64,000 nucleotides of DNA from Leptodactylus fallax (taxonomy: Eukaryota; Chordata; Amphibia; Anura; Leptodactylidae), in the NCBI GenBank assembly GCA_947044405.1, contig CAMRHE010000645.1:496001-560000 (forward strand), in the 5' to 3' direction. Made by a program: the position numbers and the translations under genes. This document shows, piece by piece, positions 43,540-54,779 of this stretch. Within the stretch, counting starts at the first letter, position 1. Every line of letters starts with the position of its first letter. The notes under the pieces are model-generated. The model was not told the origin of the DNA and did no database searches. It saw nothing but the letters and a program-made list of their open reading frames with translations.

Positions 43540-45717
43540 AGAAGACCTGAGAAGACAAAGACTAGAAGGCTCGATTTTAGAAGGGCAGATTTTAGGGGCC
43601 TAAAGGTAAGGGTTAGTAGAATTCCATGGCGAAAAATTCTTAAGCACAAAAATGCACATGAAGGGTGGGAAATTTTCCATAAGGAAATCATTAATGCACA
43701 GGAACTAACAATACCTAGAAGGAAGAAAAATGGGAATCACCTAAAAACTCCAGGATGGATGACCAAAAAATTACATAACCTACTAAAAAAGAAAAAGGAA
43801 ACATACAACAAGTGGAAGATGGGAGCTATATCTAAGGGAGAGTATACAGCAGTTTGCAGACTCTGCAAGATAAGCATTAAAAAAGCTAAGGCTGAATATG
43901 AATTGAAGCTTGCAAAAGAGGTTAAGAGTAAGGTAAAAGGTTTTTGGGGATATGTTAAGAGCAAAAGAAAAGTGAAGGAAACCATTGGAGTCCTGAAGAA
44001 CGAAAAGGGTGAAAAAGTTAACATGGTGGATCAGCAGGTGGAGTTACTAAATTCATATTTTGTATCCGTCTTCTCCCAAGAAATGGATGGAAATATCAAC
44101 ATTAATGGTGATAGTGATGAGGGGAAAGAGGACTCCAAGCTGATTATAAGTGAAGGTTTGGTAAGAGAACATTTAACTAAGATTAAGGAAACCAAGTCCC
44201 CAGAAACGGATGATTTACACCCTAGAGTTTTAAAAGAATTAGCAGAGGAAATAACAGAACCCCTTGCAATAATCTTTAATAAGTCATGGGAAACAGGAGT
44301 GGTCCCTCTAGATTGGAAAAGGGCAAATGTGGTCCCCATCTACAAAAAGGGGAATAGGGACGACCCAGGAAATTATAGGCCGGTAAGTCTGACCTCGATA
44401 GTAGGAAAAATCTTTGAACAAATCGTTAAAGAACATTTAATTAGGTACCTGGATGGGAAGGCTTTAATTAATCAGAGCCAGCACGGCTTTATGCCCAATA
44501 AATCTTGTCAGACTAACCTGATTTCCTTCTACAATAAAATCACTGAATGGTTGGACCAGGGAAATGCAGTGGACATAGTATATCTTGACTTTAGTAAGGC
44601 CTTTGATAAAGTATCACATAACATTCTTATTGAAAAAATGATCAAGTATGGCTTTGATAAAAAATCAGTGAGGTGGGTTCACAATTGGCTTAATGATCAG
44701 GCACAACGAGTAATTCTAAATGGCTATACATCAAACTGGAAGAAAGTAAAAAGCGGGGTGCCGCAGGGCTCTGTCCTGGGCCCAGTACTTTTTAATATTT
44801 TTATAAATGATCTGGATGATGGGATTATTGGGGAACTAATAAAATTTGCAGATGATACAAAGATAGGAGGAATAGCCAACACTAGAGAGGAGAGAGAGTA
44901 TATCCAAAAGGACTTAGACACACTGGAACAATGGGCTGAGGTGAACAAAATGGTATTCAACAGGGACAAATGCAAAGTCCTACATCTGGGTAACAGAAAT
45001 GCAAGAAGCATATATAGCATGGGAGGAATAGAACTGTGATAGTACAGGGGAAAAGGATTTGGGCATAATAATAGATCACAAATTCAACATGAGTCAACAG
45101 TGCGGTGCGGTGGCAAAAAAGGCTAATAAAATTCTAGGATGTATCAAGACGAGCATTGAAGCTAGATCAAGAGAGGTAATTATTCCGCTGTACTCTGCCC
45201 TGGTCAGACCCCACCTGGAATACTGTGTACAGTTCTGGGCGCCCCAATTTAAGAAAGACATCGATTTATTGGAGCAGGTCCAGAGAAGAGCAACCAAAAT
45301 GGTGGAAGGTCTACAAACCATGTCCTACGAGGAAAGGCTAAAAGAATTGGGATTGCTTAGTTTGCAGAAGAGAAGGCTAAGGGGAGACTTAATAGCGGTA
45401 TTTAAATATCTGAAAGGTTGTCACAGTACAGAGGGATCTAACCTTTTCTTATTAGCAGAAGGAAGCACGAGAAGTAATGGGATGAAACTAAGGGGAAGGA
45501 GATTCAGATTAGACATTAGGAAAAACTTTTTAACAGTAAGGGTAGTGAGGGAGTGGAATAGGCTGCCACGGGAGGTGGTGAGTTCTTCATCAATTGAAAT
45601 CTTCAAGCGGAAACTGGATAGATATATACCTGGGATGATTTAGGAAATCCTGCTTTTGCAGGGGGTTGGACTTGATGGCCCTTGAGGTCCCTTCCAACTC
45701 AAACAAAACAAAACAAA
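43540..45717 (+). mobile_element. CR1 LINE, 5'-truncated, inserted in the Tc1 transposase
   Basis: The 3' end reads ggttggacttgatggccc then ttgaggtcccttccaactc and an aaacaaaacaaaac tail. This is the CR1-type 3' end with short tandem tail and no poly-A. The flanks rejoin exactly in the Tc1 gene, and no clear target duplication is seen, as is common for CR1. It differs from the LINE at 7485-15215 in both protein and tail. Confidence 0.9.
43558..45643 (+). pseudogene. CR1 ORF2: linker, reverse transcriptase, C terminus
   Basis: The linker (GWMTKKLHNLLKKKKETYNK) is followed by RT blocks: VPLDWKRANVVPIYKKG, GNYRPVSLTSIVGKIFEQ, INQSQHGFMPNKSCQTNLIS, VDIVYLDFSKAFDKV (Asp at 44587), SGVPQGSVLGPVLFNIFIND and FADD (44845-44856). 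The first part is open to 45039, and a frameshift near 45040 leads to the C-terminal part (45059-45643; [33 protein letters not shown]). The endonuclease is missing. One substitution in the PGPDGIHP-type block (SPETDDLHPRVLKEL). It is otherwise well preserved and probably recent. Confidence 0.9.
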
Positions 45718-46385
45718 CGTGTCCCCTTGCTTAAGCCAGTACATATCCGGGCCCGTCTGAAGGTCGCTAGAGAGCATTTGGATGTTCCAGAAGAGTACTG
45801 GGAGAATGTCATATGGTCAGATGAAACCAAAGTAGAACTGTTTGGTAGAAACACAACTCGTCGTGTTTGGAGGAGAGTGAATGCTGAGGTGCATCCAAAG
45901 AACACCATACCTACTGTCAAGCATGGGGGTGGCAAATCATGCTTTGGGGCTGTTTCTCTGCAAAGGGACCAGGACGACTGATCCGTGTACATGAAAGAAT
46001 GAATGGGGCCATGTATCGTGAGATTTTGAGTGCAAACCTCCTTCCATGAGCAAGGGCATTGAAGATGAAACGTGGCGGGGTCTTTCAGCATGACAATGAT
46101 CCCAAGCACACCGCCAGGGCAACAAAGGAGTGGCTTCGTAAGAAGCATTTCAAGGTCCTGGAGTGGCCTAGCCAGTCTCCAGATCTCAACCCCATAGAAA
46201 ACCTTTGGAGGGAGTTGAAAGTCCGTGTTGCCCAGAGACAGCCCCAAAACATCACTGCTCTAGAGGAGATCTGCATGGCGGAATAGGCCAACATACCAGC
46301 AACAGTGTGTGCCAACCTTGTGAAGACTTACAGAAAACGTTTGACCTCTGTTATTGCCAACAAAGGATATATAACAAAGTATTGA
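45718..46385 (+). pseudogene. Tc1 transposase C-terminal part (family A), after the CR1 insertion
   Basis: [35 protein letters not shown], then frame breaks near 45945 and 46050, [32 protein letters not shown], and an end at ANKGYITKY near 46385. A TAG (46284) also interrupts the late region. All three DD34E residues are still encoded. Confidence 0.88.
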
Positions 46386-46799
46386 GATGAATTTTTGTTA
46401 TTGACCAAATACTTATTTTCCACCATAATTTGCAAATAAATTCTTTAAAAATCAAACAATGTGATTTTCTAGATATATTTTCTCATTTTATCTCTCATAG
46501 TTGAGGTCTACCTATGATGTCAATTACAGGCCTCTCTCATCTTTTTAAATGGGAGAACTTGCACAATTGGTGGCTGACTAAATACTTTTTTTCCCCACTG
46601 TACTTAGTGAAGTATGTAGAGCCAAAGGGGTGATGCTCACATCAAATGGCTGTATTTCTGGTTTTATACCACCCATAAAAATGCTTCTGCTATCATATAA
46701 AAGCTGAGATTCAATATCTATAAAAGGACTGGAAATATCACTGGTTAAAAACACAGTCGGCATTGTGATTTTTATATACAGCATGAACTACTTATATAA

Positions 46800-47460
46800 T
46801 GATGGGCTTATTCAAAAATGTAAAATATCAATGATAGACTCCCTTTAAATCTTAGACCGTGTCTTTAAATTAATTACAGGGTAAATCAAGTGTAAATCAC
46901 AATCACTGTAGGAGAATGGCTCAAAAATCAGATAAATTAGATAAAAAGTAACTTTTATTGGTATACACTAAAAACTAGTCCAGGATAAAAAAAACTATAA
47001 CTATCGGGGTTGCTGTAATAATAGGCAGTCAACCCCAAAACACTAAAACAGTAACCCCTATGGAAATTCTGACTGCAGGTGGAAATAATCAATTCAATAC
47101 CACTGTCCTAGAGTCTTGTGGAGTAGGAAACAACAGGGTGTATCTCCAGCAGTATTCACATTGTCCAAGATATGGGTGCATAGTATGCTGCATAGGAATT
47201 TAAGAACCCCACAAGGGATAGATATATTGTAGAATAAGGATTGCGGTTGCATATCACCAGATGGGGGTATACATGTATATACATAATCCTGCTGTGTGGA
47301 CTAGCCACAAACACACAAGAGCCCCTTACATCTGCCAAACTCTCAATGCATTTCCCCTATATAGAACAATCATATCCAGGTTCCTCAGGAGAGTAAAGAG
47401 TGTAGCCCTAACAGAAGATATTGTAGTAAAAACTACAGTACCCCAAGCCCTGATGGTGAG
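46800..47460. other. No gene recognised
   Basis: Unique AT-rich sequence. Frames at 47156-47338 and 47261-47473 have no family motif. Confidence 0.45.
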
Positions 47461-47464
47461 CACC

Positions 47465-47780
47465 AGTACATAAAATGTTAAGCTGCAGGCACTGATCACG
47501 GGCATTAGTGCCGCGTCTCTGCTGTATAATACAGCAGAGACCAGGCAGCTACGGCGGTTGCTCAGCTCCTGAGTGGCTGCCATATTTAAATACCTGACAT
47601 CCACCATACTATTACATCGGGAAGGGGTTTGTGGAGAAGTCCCTACTGACAGGGACGCTGCTATGGAGTTTGTTTTTTGTGGGGCAAATTGTACTTTATA
47701 ATGGCACCATTTAGCATTCTGCACAATGTACTGGGACCAGAGGCGAAAAAAATGGTGATTGGGCCATTTTTTTTAACCCC
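47465..47780. repeat. Dispersed repeat with palindromic centre (ctgctgtataatacagcag)
   Basis: tctctgctgtataatacagcagagacc is self-complementary (47513-47540). The flanks gatcacgggcattagtgcc and tttgtggggcaaattgtac relate it to 48970-49262 and to 22660-22995. These may be the two ends of one TTAA-type DNA transposon with 47885-48960 inserted. Not proven. Confidence 0.45.
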
Positions 47781-47884
47781 TAATCTAAACCCCCTTCCCC
47801 TGCCTAACTTCTAATTTACTTGTATTAAAAAAAAATCTACAGTATAATTACCCATATGCCTGGGGCAGTAACCACCCCAGGCAC

Positions 47885-48495
47885 ACTTTCTGATAATCCG
47901 GTAACATTCCGTTTAGCTTTTTCCAAAATGGAACGTCGCCATTACTCCCTCCTCACCCCATCATACTTATGCATCTTCCTCTCCGGGAATGCCTCCTCCT
48001 CTCTGCCAGTGGTTGTGCAGTCCGATGGTGCCTGCGTCACATGCGCAGTAGAGATGGCACTCCATTTCTGCTGAGCAGGCGTCAGATGTATTTCCGGTCT
48101 GTGTACGCACTTGCAGAGAGGAAGAGAGGCATCTCTAGCCTGGGCACAGTGAAAGAAAAGGAGGGTTCGTCTCCCAGAAAGGAAGACAGGTAAGTATGAT
48201 GCGGTGGGGGTGGGTGGTCTGAGTGAGTTAGTTGGGAAAGACTAGCTAGGGCGACAGGGAGGGGGGTGTAACAGAGTGAGAGAGGAGGGGGGGAAGTGAG
48301 AGGGAGGTAGTGTGGAAGCTACATAGGAAGCTACACAGCAGGAAGCTACACTATGTAAACAAATGCAGAAGATGCCAGGAGCTCCCAGAGAAACTCAGAA
48401 ATCACTCAAAACACTTCTAAAGGTATATAGGTGTATTTATTAACCCATTAATAGCACTAACAGACCTTTTAAAACAAAAGATTTTTTGCCCTAGA
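47885..48495. repeat. ~600-bp repeat, second copy of 19420-20017
   Basis: The same block order as the first copy, including cacatgcgcagtagag (48036-48051), the donor gacag|gtaagtatg (GT 48190-48191) and the gaagatgccaggagctccca segment. The minus-strand donor has mutated (ataagtat). A short tandem (aggaagctacacagc) occurs at 48325-48350. Confidence 0.7.
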
Positions 48496-48599
48496 CTCTC
48501 TTCTGCCTGAGGCCGAACTATAGAAAGGTCCCCCCCAAAAAAAAAAGAAATACCCACCTGACTATCTTTGGTTGCATGATATTGTCCCCCCTAATTAAG

Positions 48600-48965
48600 A
48601 CACGTTCCCCATTGGCAGATCAAAAAATTACTTGGCTCCCACATAGTATAACACCCACTTTTATTGGCCTCCCATTTTCTGGCCCCCCACACAGTTTATG
48701 AGCCCTTTTTCTGGCCCAACAAATGGTATATGACCCCCTTTTTTTCTTAGCCCCTCACACAGTATATGAGCCTAAATTTGTTGCCCCCCTACAGTATATG
48801 ACCCATTTTTATGGCCACCCACACAGTACATGACCCACTTTTTATACCCCCCCACAGCATATGATCCCCATTTTTATGGCCCCCATACAGTTTATGACCC
48901 CCTTTTATACCCTACACACAGTGTATGAACCCTTTTTAGCAGTGTATGAACCTCTTCCTATAATA
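48600..48965. repeat. Decayed minisatellite (cccccacacagtatatgacc)
   Basis: About eleven units of 28-34 bp with cccc.cacacagtatatga and ccctttttatgg. Complementary in pattern to the gtgtgggggccac arrays but without the gccactg core. Non-coding. Confidence 0.75.
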
Positions 48966-48969
48966 GTCA

Positions 48970-49262
48970 GGTAATTAAATATTTAAATATGTATTATACA
49001 GCAGAGACCCAGTGCTAATGCCCACTATCAGCTCACTGATCGCGGGCATTAAGGCCCTCAAAGCTGACCAAGGCGCCATATTTCTGGGGATCGCCAGCTC
49101 TAATGAAGGCACCGATCGTGGCTGTTAGCGGCGGGTCCTGGCTGTATTATACAGCCGGCATCCACCCTGTATGGAGAGAGCTCAGCTCCTGAGCCCTCTC
49201 CATACATCCCCATGTGACCAATGACGTATAGGTACGTCACTGGTCGTTAAGGGGTTAAAGTT
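48970..49262. repeat. Dispersed repeat ending cactggtcgttaaggggtta
   Basis: Phrases: attatacagcagagacccag, ctgatcgcgggcattaag, ccgatcgtggctgttagcgg, tgaccaatgacgtataggta, then cgtcactggtcgttaagggg. The terminal gttaagggg...ttaa suggests a TTAA-target DNA transposon. The opposite end was not identified with certainty. Confidence 0.5.
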
Positions 49263-49375
49263 AAATTGCCGTGTTGGCACTTTGCTTTAATTTAGTAAGT
49301 TTTGGGTTGCAGTTTGGGCACTCGGTCTCTAAAAGGTTCGCCATTACTGCCCTAGAGTATAATAAGGTCATATAA

Positions 49376-50128
49376 TGTCCACGCCGTTCGGACTTCGACG
49401 CTATGGTGCAGGAGGCGTGTCCAGCTATGATTCCTTGCTTTAGGTTCTTGTAGTAGCCTGTCTGAACTATGTTCTATTCCCTCACCTCTGTAATTGATTT
49501 TCCACCACACCCATCTCTTCCACCTTTGTTTCCCTCTGCTCCTCTAATAGTTCATCTCTGCCTTGCTTTCTGATTATCACAAGGCATTATGGGAAAGGAG
49601 CTGGGGAGCTCATGTGCCCTCTATTGGATGTAACAGATCCTCAATTTGCTTTTGACTCACCGAGCCTTGAGACAGCAAAAGGGATCTTAGCCAGCCTATC
49701 TGCCAATCAAGCTTGGGGCGGCTTCTAGACTTCCTATTTAGAGCCCATCAGCCCACACATGGTTGCTGGCTATTGTGACTCTGTCCTTGCTAAGCGGTTC
49801 TCTTTGCTATTGTATTGTATTACTGACCTCTGCTTTGTGGCTTTTGACTTCTCTTTTGGATTGCGATTTGGTACTGCTTTGTCTCTCTGGCTTTGACCCT
49901 TGGCTTGCTGACTCCTCTTCTGTGTTGTGTTGTCTTGTCTGCATTTTTTGTTGTCATTTATCTAGAGAAGGGAATGTCGCCCAGTTGTTCCTGTCATTAG
50001 GAGAGTTGAGGCAAGTAGGCAGGGACAGGGGCTGGGTTGAGTTTAGGATTCACTGTCTCTGTCATTCCCTTCCTCCCAGGTTTCTGCAGCTGAACTGGGG
50101 AATTGCTCAACTGGCAATTCCCTAACAT
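49376..50128 (+). mobile_element. Possible solo LTR of a gypsy-type retrotransposon
   Basis: Starts tgtccacgcc and ends cctaaca, with an internal CT-rich text (ctgacctctgctttgtggct; tttgacccttggcttgctga) of the kind I associate with Ty3/gypsy LTRs in frogs. No primer-binding site follows and no clean 5-bp target duplication was found. The 120-codon frame at 49763-50125 is hydrophobic only because of the CT-rich text and is not called as a gene. Confidence 0.4.
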
Positions 50129-50176
50129 GTCACTTTAACTTTGACATAACTTCGGATGTGTTTGCCTTTAGGAGCT

Positions 50177-50450
50177 AGAAATTACGCGGCAAAAACGCAG
50201 CAAATCCCATCCCCACTTTGCAGAAAAATATGCGCAGCAGACACTCTACGATTCCCAAACCATCGCGGTTTTGGAAATTGCAGCATGTCAGTTATAGGTT
50301 TCCCCATAGGTATAATTGAAGCAGAAAGTCCACAGAGGAAACTCTGAGGACTTTCTGTGAGAAGCTCTGTGGGAAAAACCACCATGCGTTGCTGCCGCGG
50401 TTTTTCCAGCAGTGCTTTTTTGCTGTGGAATGCTACGTGGGGCCTTAGCC
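50177..50450. mobile_element. MITE family M1, copy 4, left end lost
   Basis: acgcggcaaaaacgcagcaaa, atatgcgcagcagacac, cataggtataattgaagcag, and the right end ctacgtggggccttagcc match the other M1 copies. Confidence 0.75.
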
Positions 50451-50451
50451 T

Positions 50452-50765
50452 AAGCCCCCTTGCAGATGACCGCATGAATGCTCAGTGTGCTATTGTGTAC
50501 AGGTTGGGCCCGTACACATGACTGTGAATTACACTGTCCCGTGTGTTTGCTGACAGTCCGGGCCGCAAAATATGGAACAACGTCCTATTCCTGTTCGATT
50601 TTGCGGCCCTGCTTCCACATCTTCTATTCATTGAATGAAAGGGGCCGTGGAAGCATGGCCGGTGCATAGGTGGCACATTGGTGACATCCATGTGTTGCCC
50701 ACGCGCCACCCGTGCCGTCTATTCATGGCCGCCGGTTAGCACACGCTCATTTGCAACCGGCTTTA
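50452..50765. mobile_element. MITE family M2, copy 2, abutting M1
   Basis: aagcccccttgcagatgacc mirrors gctcatttgcaaccggcttt. The interior matches 42354-42695 (cacatgactgtgaattac; gacagtccgggccgcaaaat). It begins within 2 bp of the M1 end. Confidence 0.78.
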
Positions 50766-51075
50766 GAGTGTTCTGCAATATGTTTTAAGTCAATTTAGGG
50801 TATGGTTCATACCGAACTTGTTCAACCTGAAACAAATCAGTGACCCGAGCCACCCAAACCTGAAGCAGAACGAATCCTGAGGGGTTCGCCCATTTCTAAT
50901 TATAACTTTTTCTCATTGAGGAGTCTAGGAGAGCTAGGTGATAAGAGAGCTTCAAAACTGACATATTGGTTGGTCTTGAACTTTCTCAGAAACAGAAGAA
51001 AAACAGTAGAACTTTTACTCAATGTAACCGAAATTACCTAAGAACACATGGAAAGTAAATGTTTGCAACTATATA

Positions 51076-52689
51076 CAGTGGGTACGGAAAGTATTCAGAC
51101 CCCTTAAATTTTTCACTCTTTGTTTCATTGCAGCCATTTGCTAAAAGCAAAAAAGTTCATTTTATTTCTCATTAATGTACACTCAGCACCCCATCTTGAC
51201 AGAAAAAAAAAACAGAAATGTAGATATTTTTTAAAATTTATTAAAAAAGAAAAACTAAGTATTCAGACCCTTTGCTCAGTATTGAGTAAGCATCCTTTTG
51301 AGCTAGTACAGCCATGAGTCTTCTTGGGAATGATGCAACAAGTTTTTCACATCTGGTTTTGGGGATCCTCTGCCATTCTTCCTTGCAGATCCTCTCCAGT
51401 TCCGTCAGGTTGGATGGTGAACATTGGTGGACAGCCATTTTCAGGTCTCTCCAGAGATGCTCAATTGGGTTGAGGTCAGGGCTCTGGCTGGGCCATTCAA
51501 GAATGGTCACAGAGTTGTTCCGAAGCCACTCATTTGTTATTTTAGCTGTGTGCTTAGGGTCATTGTCTTGTTGGAAGGTGAACCTTCGGCCCAGTCTGAG
51601 GTCCAGAGCACACTGGAAGAAGTTTTCTTCCAGGATATCTCTGTACTTGGCCGCATTGATCTTTCCTTTGATTGCAACCAGTCGTCCTGTCCCTGCAGCT
51701 GAAAAACACCCCCATAGCATGATGCTGCCACCACCATGTTTCACTGTTGGGATTGTATTGGGCAGGTGATGAGCAATGCCTGGTTTTCTCCACACATATC
51801 GCTTAGAATTAACGCCAAAAAGTTCAATCTTCGTCTCATCAGACCAGAGAATCTTATTTCTCATAGTCTGGGAGTCCTTCATGTGTTTTTTCGCAAACTC
51901 TATGCGGGTTTTCATATGTCTTGCACTTAGGAGAGGCTTCCTTCGGGGCACTCTGCCATAAAGCCCCGACTGGTGGAGGGCTGCAGTGATAGTTGACTTT
52001 GTGGAACTTTCTCTCATCTCCCTACTGCATCTCTGGAGCTCAGCCACAGTGGTCTTTGGGTTCTTCTTTACCTCTCTCACCAAGGCTCTTCTCCCACGAT
52101 TGCTCAGTTTGGCTGGACGGTCAGGTCTAGGAAGAGTTCTGGTCGTCCCAAACTTCTTCCACCTAAGGATTATGGAGGAAACTGTGCTCTTAGGAACCTT
52201 GAGTGCTGCAGAAATTTTTTTGAAACCTTGGCCAGATCTGTGCATTGCCACAATTCTGTCTCTGAGCTCCTTGGGCAGTTCCTTTGACCTCATGATTCTC
52301 ATTTGCTCTGACATGCACTGTGAGCTGTGAGGTCTTATATAGACAGGTGTGTGCCTTTCCTAATCAAGTCCAATCAGTTTAATTAAACACAGCTGGACTC
52401 CAATGAAGGAGTAGAACCATCTCAAGGAGGATCAGAAGGAAATGGACAGCATGTGAGTTAAATGAGTGTCACAGCAAAGGGTCTGAATACTTATGACCAT
52501 ATAATATTTCAGTTTTTCTTTTTAATAAATTTGCAAAAATATCTACATTTCTGTTTTTTTTATGTCAAGATGGGGTGCTGAGTGTACATTAACGAGAAAT
52601 AAAATGAACTTTTTTGCTTTTAGCAAATGGCTGCAATGAAACAAAGAGTGAAAAATTTAAAGGGGTCTGAATACTTTCCATAGCCACTG
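51076..52689 (-). mobile_element. Complete Tc1 transposon, family B, potentially autonomous
   Basis: Inverted repeats of more than 120 bp (cagtgggtacggaaagtatt at the left; mirror ending at 52689) with few mismatches. TA duplications are at 51074-51075 and 52690-52691. 1614 bp in total. It encloses one intact transposase frame. The right flank is a (TA)n run. A solo end of the same family is at 28047-28281, also beside (AT)n. Confidence 0.95.
51241..52314 (-). CDS. Tc1 transposase, uninterrupted (357 aa)
   Basis: Cut-and-paste DNA transposase acting in the nucleus on the ends of its own element. The frame is open for 357 codons, close to the 340-360 usual for the family. Residues 10-60 form the first helix-turn-helix (AMHRSGQGFKKISAALKVPK), with a GRPR-like PRPDRPAKL linker near 62-70 and a second helix-turn-helix to about 120. 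Catalytic DD34E residues are D159 (LWSDETK), D250 ([10 protein letters not shown]) and E285 ([11 protein letters not shown]), exactly 34 residues apart. [13 protein letters not shown] is at 193-205. The family usually starts at an internal Met (M8, MRSKELPKELRD), so the first 7 residues may not be used. No stop or frameshift was seen. Whether it is active cannot be read from sequence alone. Confidence 0.92.
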   Translation of the reverse strand: MSEQMRIMRSKELPKELRDRIVAMHRSGQGFKKISAALKVPKSTVSSIILRWKKFGTTRTLPRPDRPAKLSNRGRRALVREVKKNPKTTVAELQRCSREMRESSTKSTITAALHQSGLYGRVPRRKPLLSARHMKTRIEFAKKHMKDSQTMRNKILWSDETKIELFGVNSKRYVWRKPGIAHHLPNTIPTVKHGGGSIMLWGCFSAAGTGRLVAIKGKINAAKYRDILEENFFQCALDLRLGRRFTFQQDNDPKHTAKITNEWLRNNSVTILEWPSQSPDLNPIEHLWRDLKMAVHQCSPSNLTELERICKEEWQRIPKTRCEKLVASFPRRLMAVLAQKDAYSILSKGSEYLVFLF

Positions 52690-52691
52690 TA

Positions 52692-52693
52692 AG

Positions 52694-52732
<39 letters not shown>
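52692..52732. repeat. (TA)n microsatellite
   Basis: About 18 ta units beside the Tc1 right end. A preferred target type for TA-specific transposons. Confidence 0.95.
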
Positions 52733-52735
<3 letters not shown>

Positions 52736-53039
52736 AAGGTATAATTTGTTTATGTTTTGCCAGCTGCTGTCCTTGCTAGTCTCAGGATATTTGTATTCTG
52801 TACACATTGGGCTGGCTTGTTTATTGCATGTTCCTTGCATCCATTATTCTCATGAATAATTTTTCCAGTTGATGAAACTAAGGGTAACTTACTGCTCTAT
52901 TCATTGGCTCCTAGAGACTCTGCGACTCCAATTATATCAAAGATTAAAATATAAAATTAAATTAGAAAACTACTGTTATGTTAATAAATCAGTTCCTTGT
53001 TAATTTTTGCTTGATACAAAGATCTGATTCATTCTTATT

Positions 53040-53270
53040 CATTCTTATTATTTATTTCCCTTACTTATATAGAGCCAACATATTCTGAAGCGCTTTATAG
53101 ACATTGTCAGTTACTGTCCCATATAGGTACTGCCCCATATAATCTAAATTCCCTATCAGTATGTCTTTGAAGCATGGGAGGAAGCCCACACAAATATGAA
53201 AACATACAGAATACTTGCAGATGTTGTCCTTGGTCAGATTTGAAACTAGGACTCCAGCAATACATTGAGA
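53040..53270. repeat. Dispersed repeat (atagagccaacatattctga)
   Basis: cttatatagagccaacatattctg ... gctttatagacattgtcag ... tgggaggaagcccac ... ttgcagatgttgtccttgg ... gatttgaaactaggactcc is a widespread interspersed repeat of fish and amphibian genomes that I recognise by phrase but cannot name with confidence. Degraded. Confidence 0.6.
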
Positions 53271-54687
53271 TGTCTTCTTCTTATTAGCTGGTCCTTTGTT
53301 GAGTTTCGCCTTCTTTCAGAAAGTTAAACATTATAATGAGTTTTCTGGTTTGCTCAGTTCAGTGATGAAGCAGTACTGAAAAATTATTGGTGTCTTTTAA
53401 GAAAATGGTAATATTTTCAAGGAAAATAAAGTAATCTTTCTTGACCACATTAAATGTAACCTGGAACATACTGTATAATGAGAAGATTCATCTCGTTGGC
53501 TAGGAAGAATTCACTATCAAAGTGGAATGGCAAGCAACAAGGTGGATGACTGTTTTATGACAGTAAGGGCTATAGTATTATAGGTTATTATGGTCTTCAT
53601 CAGAAAAAGAGCATGTACAAAGATTACCAGTATAAGTGCAGGTATGTGGCTAACATATTGGGCCAGTGAGGTATGCCGAGTGTGCCACTACTTAGAAAAA
53701 TGTGACTGAAGAAACCAAGTGACACCACCAGATCTCCATGCTTCTCTGAAGATGCACCAATGTTCCTTACTGAAAAAATACAGGGTTGGTGGAGTGTATA
53801 AGCAAAAAAAAAAAAAAAAAACAGATTCCTGAGTAAATACATTTCTATGCTCTTCATCTATCTTCTACACACTGGACTATAGCACATACAATAGGATTAG
53901 CAGATCTCCTTGTTTTACTGAAACTGAGAGAGGTAGAACCTCAATCTGCAGTGAGGAGAGAGAGAGAGGACCCATAATTCACAATGTGGGTGGATGTTAT
54001 CTATTTCTGAGTTATAGTTACTTTTAATAAAAAACTGTGTAATTATACCACATGTTAGATAGAAGAGAACTGTCATTACAGAAAATTAGATCAAATTATA
54101 GAAAGGCTTTAAGCGTCTTCATATAGTTCATGTACATTCAGGTCTAAATTATATAACGGCTTTAAGTGTCTTCAGATAGTTGATGTGGATGCAGGTCTAT
54201 CAGTGGGACTGACAGATAATGAAGTTTTCTGTTCCATGAGACCATTGTAAAGCCAAGCATGTGGCATTAAATAGGCAGTGTTGAGTAACGAATGACATAA
54301 TTAGGGCTACTATGAGGCTGGCAATGTGGGCATTACTATAAGGCCAGCACTTTTTGTGACTACTATGAGGCTGGCTCTATACAGAATACTTTGATATATA
54401 GAATATTGTAAAGTGGACACTTTATGAACTGTCAGACTATCTCTATAAGGACCACTGTAATGCATTATATATATAGTGAAATACTGGCTCTATATGGACT
54501 AATGTAAGACTGCTAGTTAGGCCTCAGACATAGACCCATTATGGCACTATATTGATTTGGCTTGGGGTTACTTCTGAGGGCTTTGTCCTAGAGGTTTAAT
54601 GTGGGTTAACCCTGCTACATATGTATTGTTGAAGCATCTTCCTGTAGGGGAAGATGTCTTATATAACCCAGGTACATAGGTGATTAA
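53271..54687. other. No gene recognised
   Basis: Unique sequence. A poly-A run is at 53805-53821. Two related segments (aaggctttaagcgtcttcatatagttcatgt near 54102 and ggctttaagtgtcttcagatagttgatgt near 54158) are a ~60-bp direct repeat. No coding potential seen. Confidence 0.5.
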
Positions 54688-54779
54688 CCTTGGTGCTTCC
54701 GGACTACCTCTAGAGATAGTGATTGAGTTGTCCCATGCAGATATACAGTATCTCTAGAGGTAGTCCGGATGCACCAAGG
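54688..54779. repeat. Near-perfect 31-bp stem hairpin
   Basis: 54688-54718 (ccttggtgcttccggactac ...) and 54749-54779 pair with one mismatch in 31 bp around a 30-nt loop. It is too clean for chance and has no partner elsewhere in the window. Confidence 0.8.

Larger units (their letters stand above)
42820..46600 (+). mobile_element. Tc1 transposon, family A, interrupted by a CR1 LINE
   Basis: Left tip cagtgggggaaaaaaagtat, right tip ending ttccccactg, TA duplications at 42818-42819 and 46601-46602. Removing 43540-45717 restores a continuous ~1.6-kb element that aligns with 20575-22161 through gtgccaga|cgtgtcccc. The CR1 insertion is therefore younger than this Tc1. Confidence 0.93.

Noticed and set aside
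43167..43691. 174-codon minus-strand frame across the Tc1/CR1 junction
   Set aside because: Antisense to both coding sequences; no motif of its own.
45699..46247. 182-codon minus-strand frame
   Set aside because: Antisense of the Tc1 C-terminal part.
49763..50125. 120-codon hydrophobic frame that looks like a membrane protein
   Set aside because: CT-rich text typical of an LTR; no start context or conserved motif.
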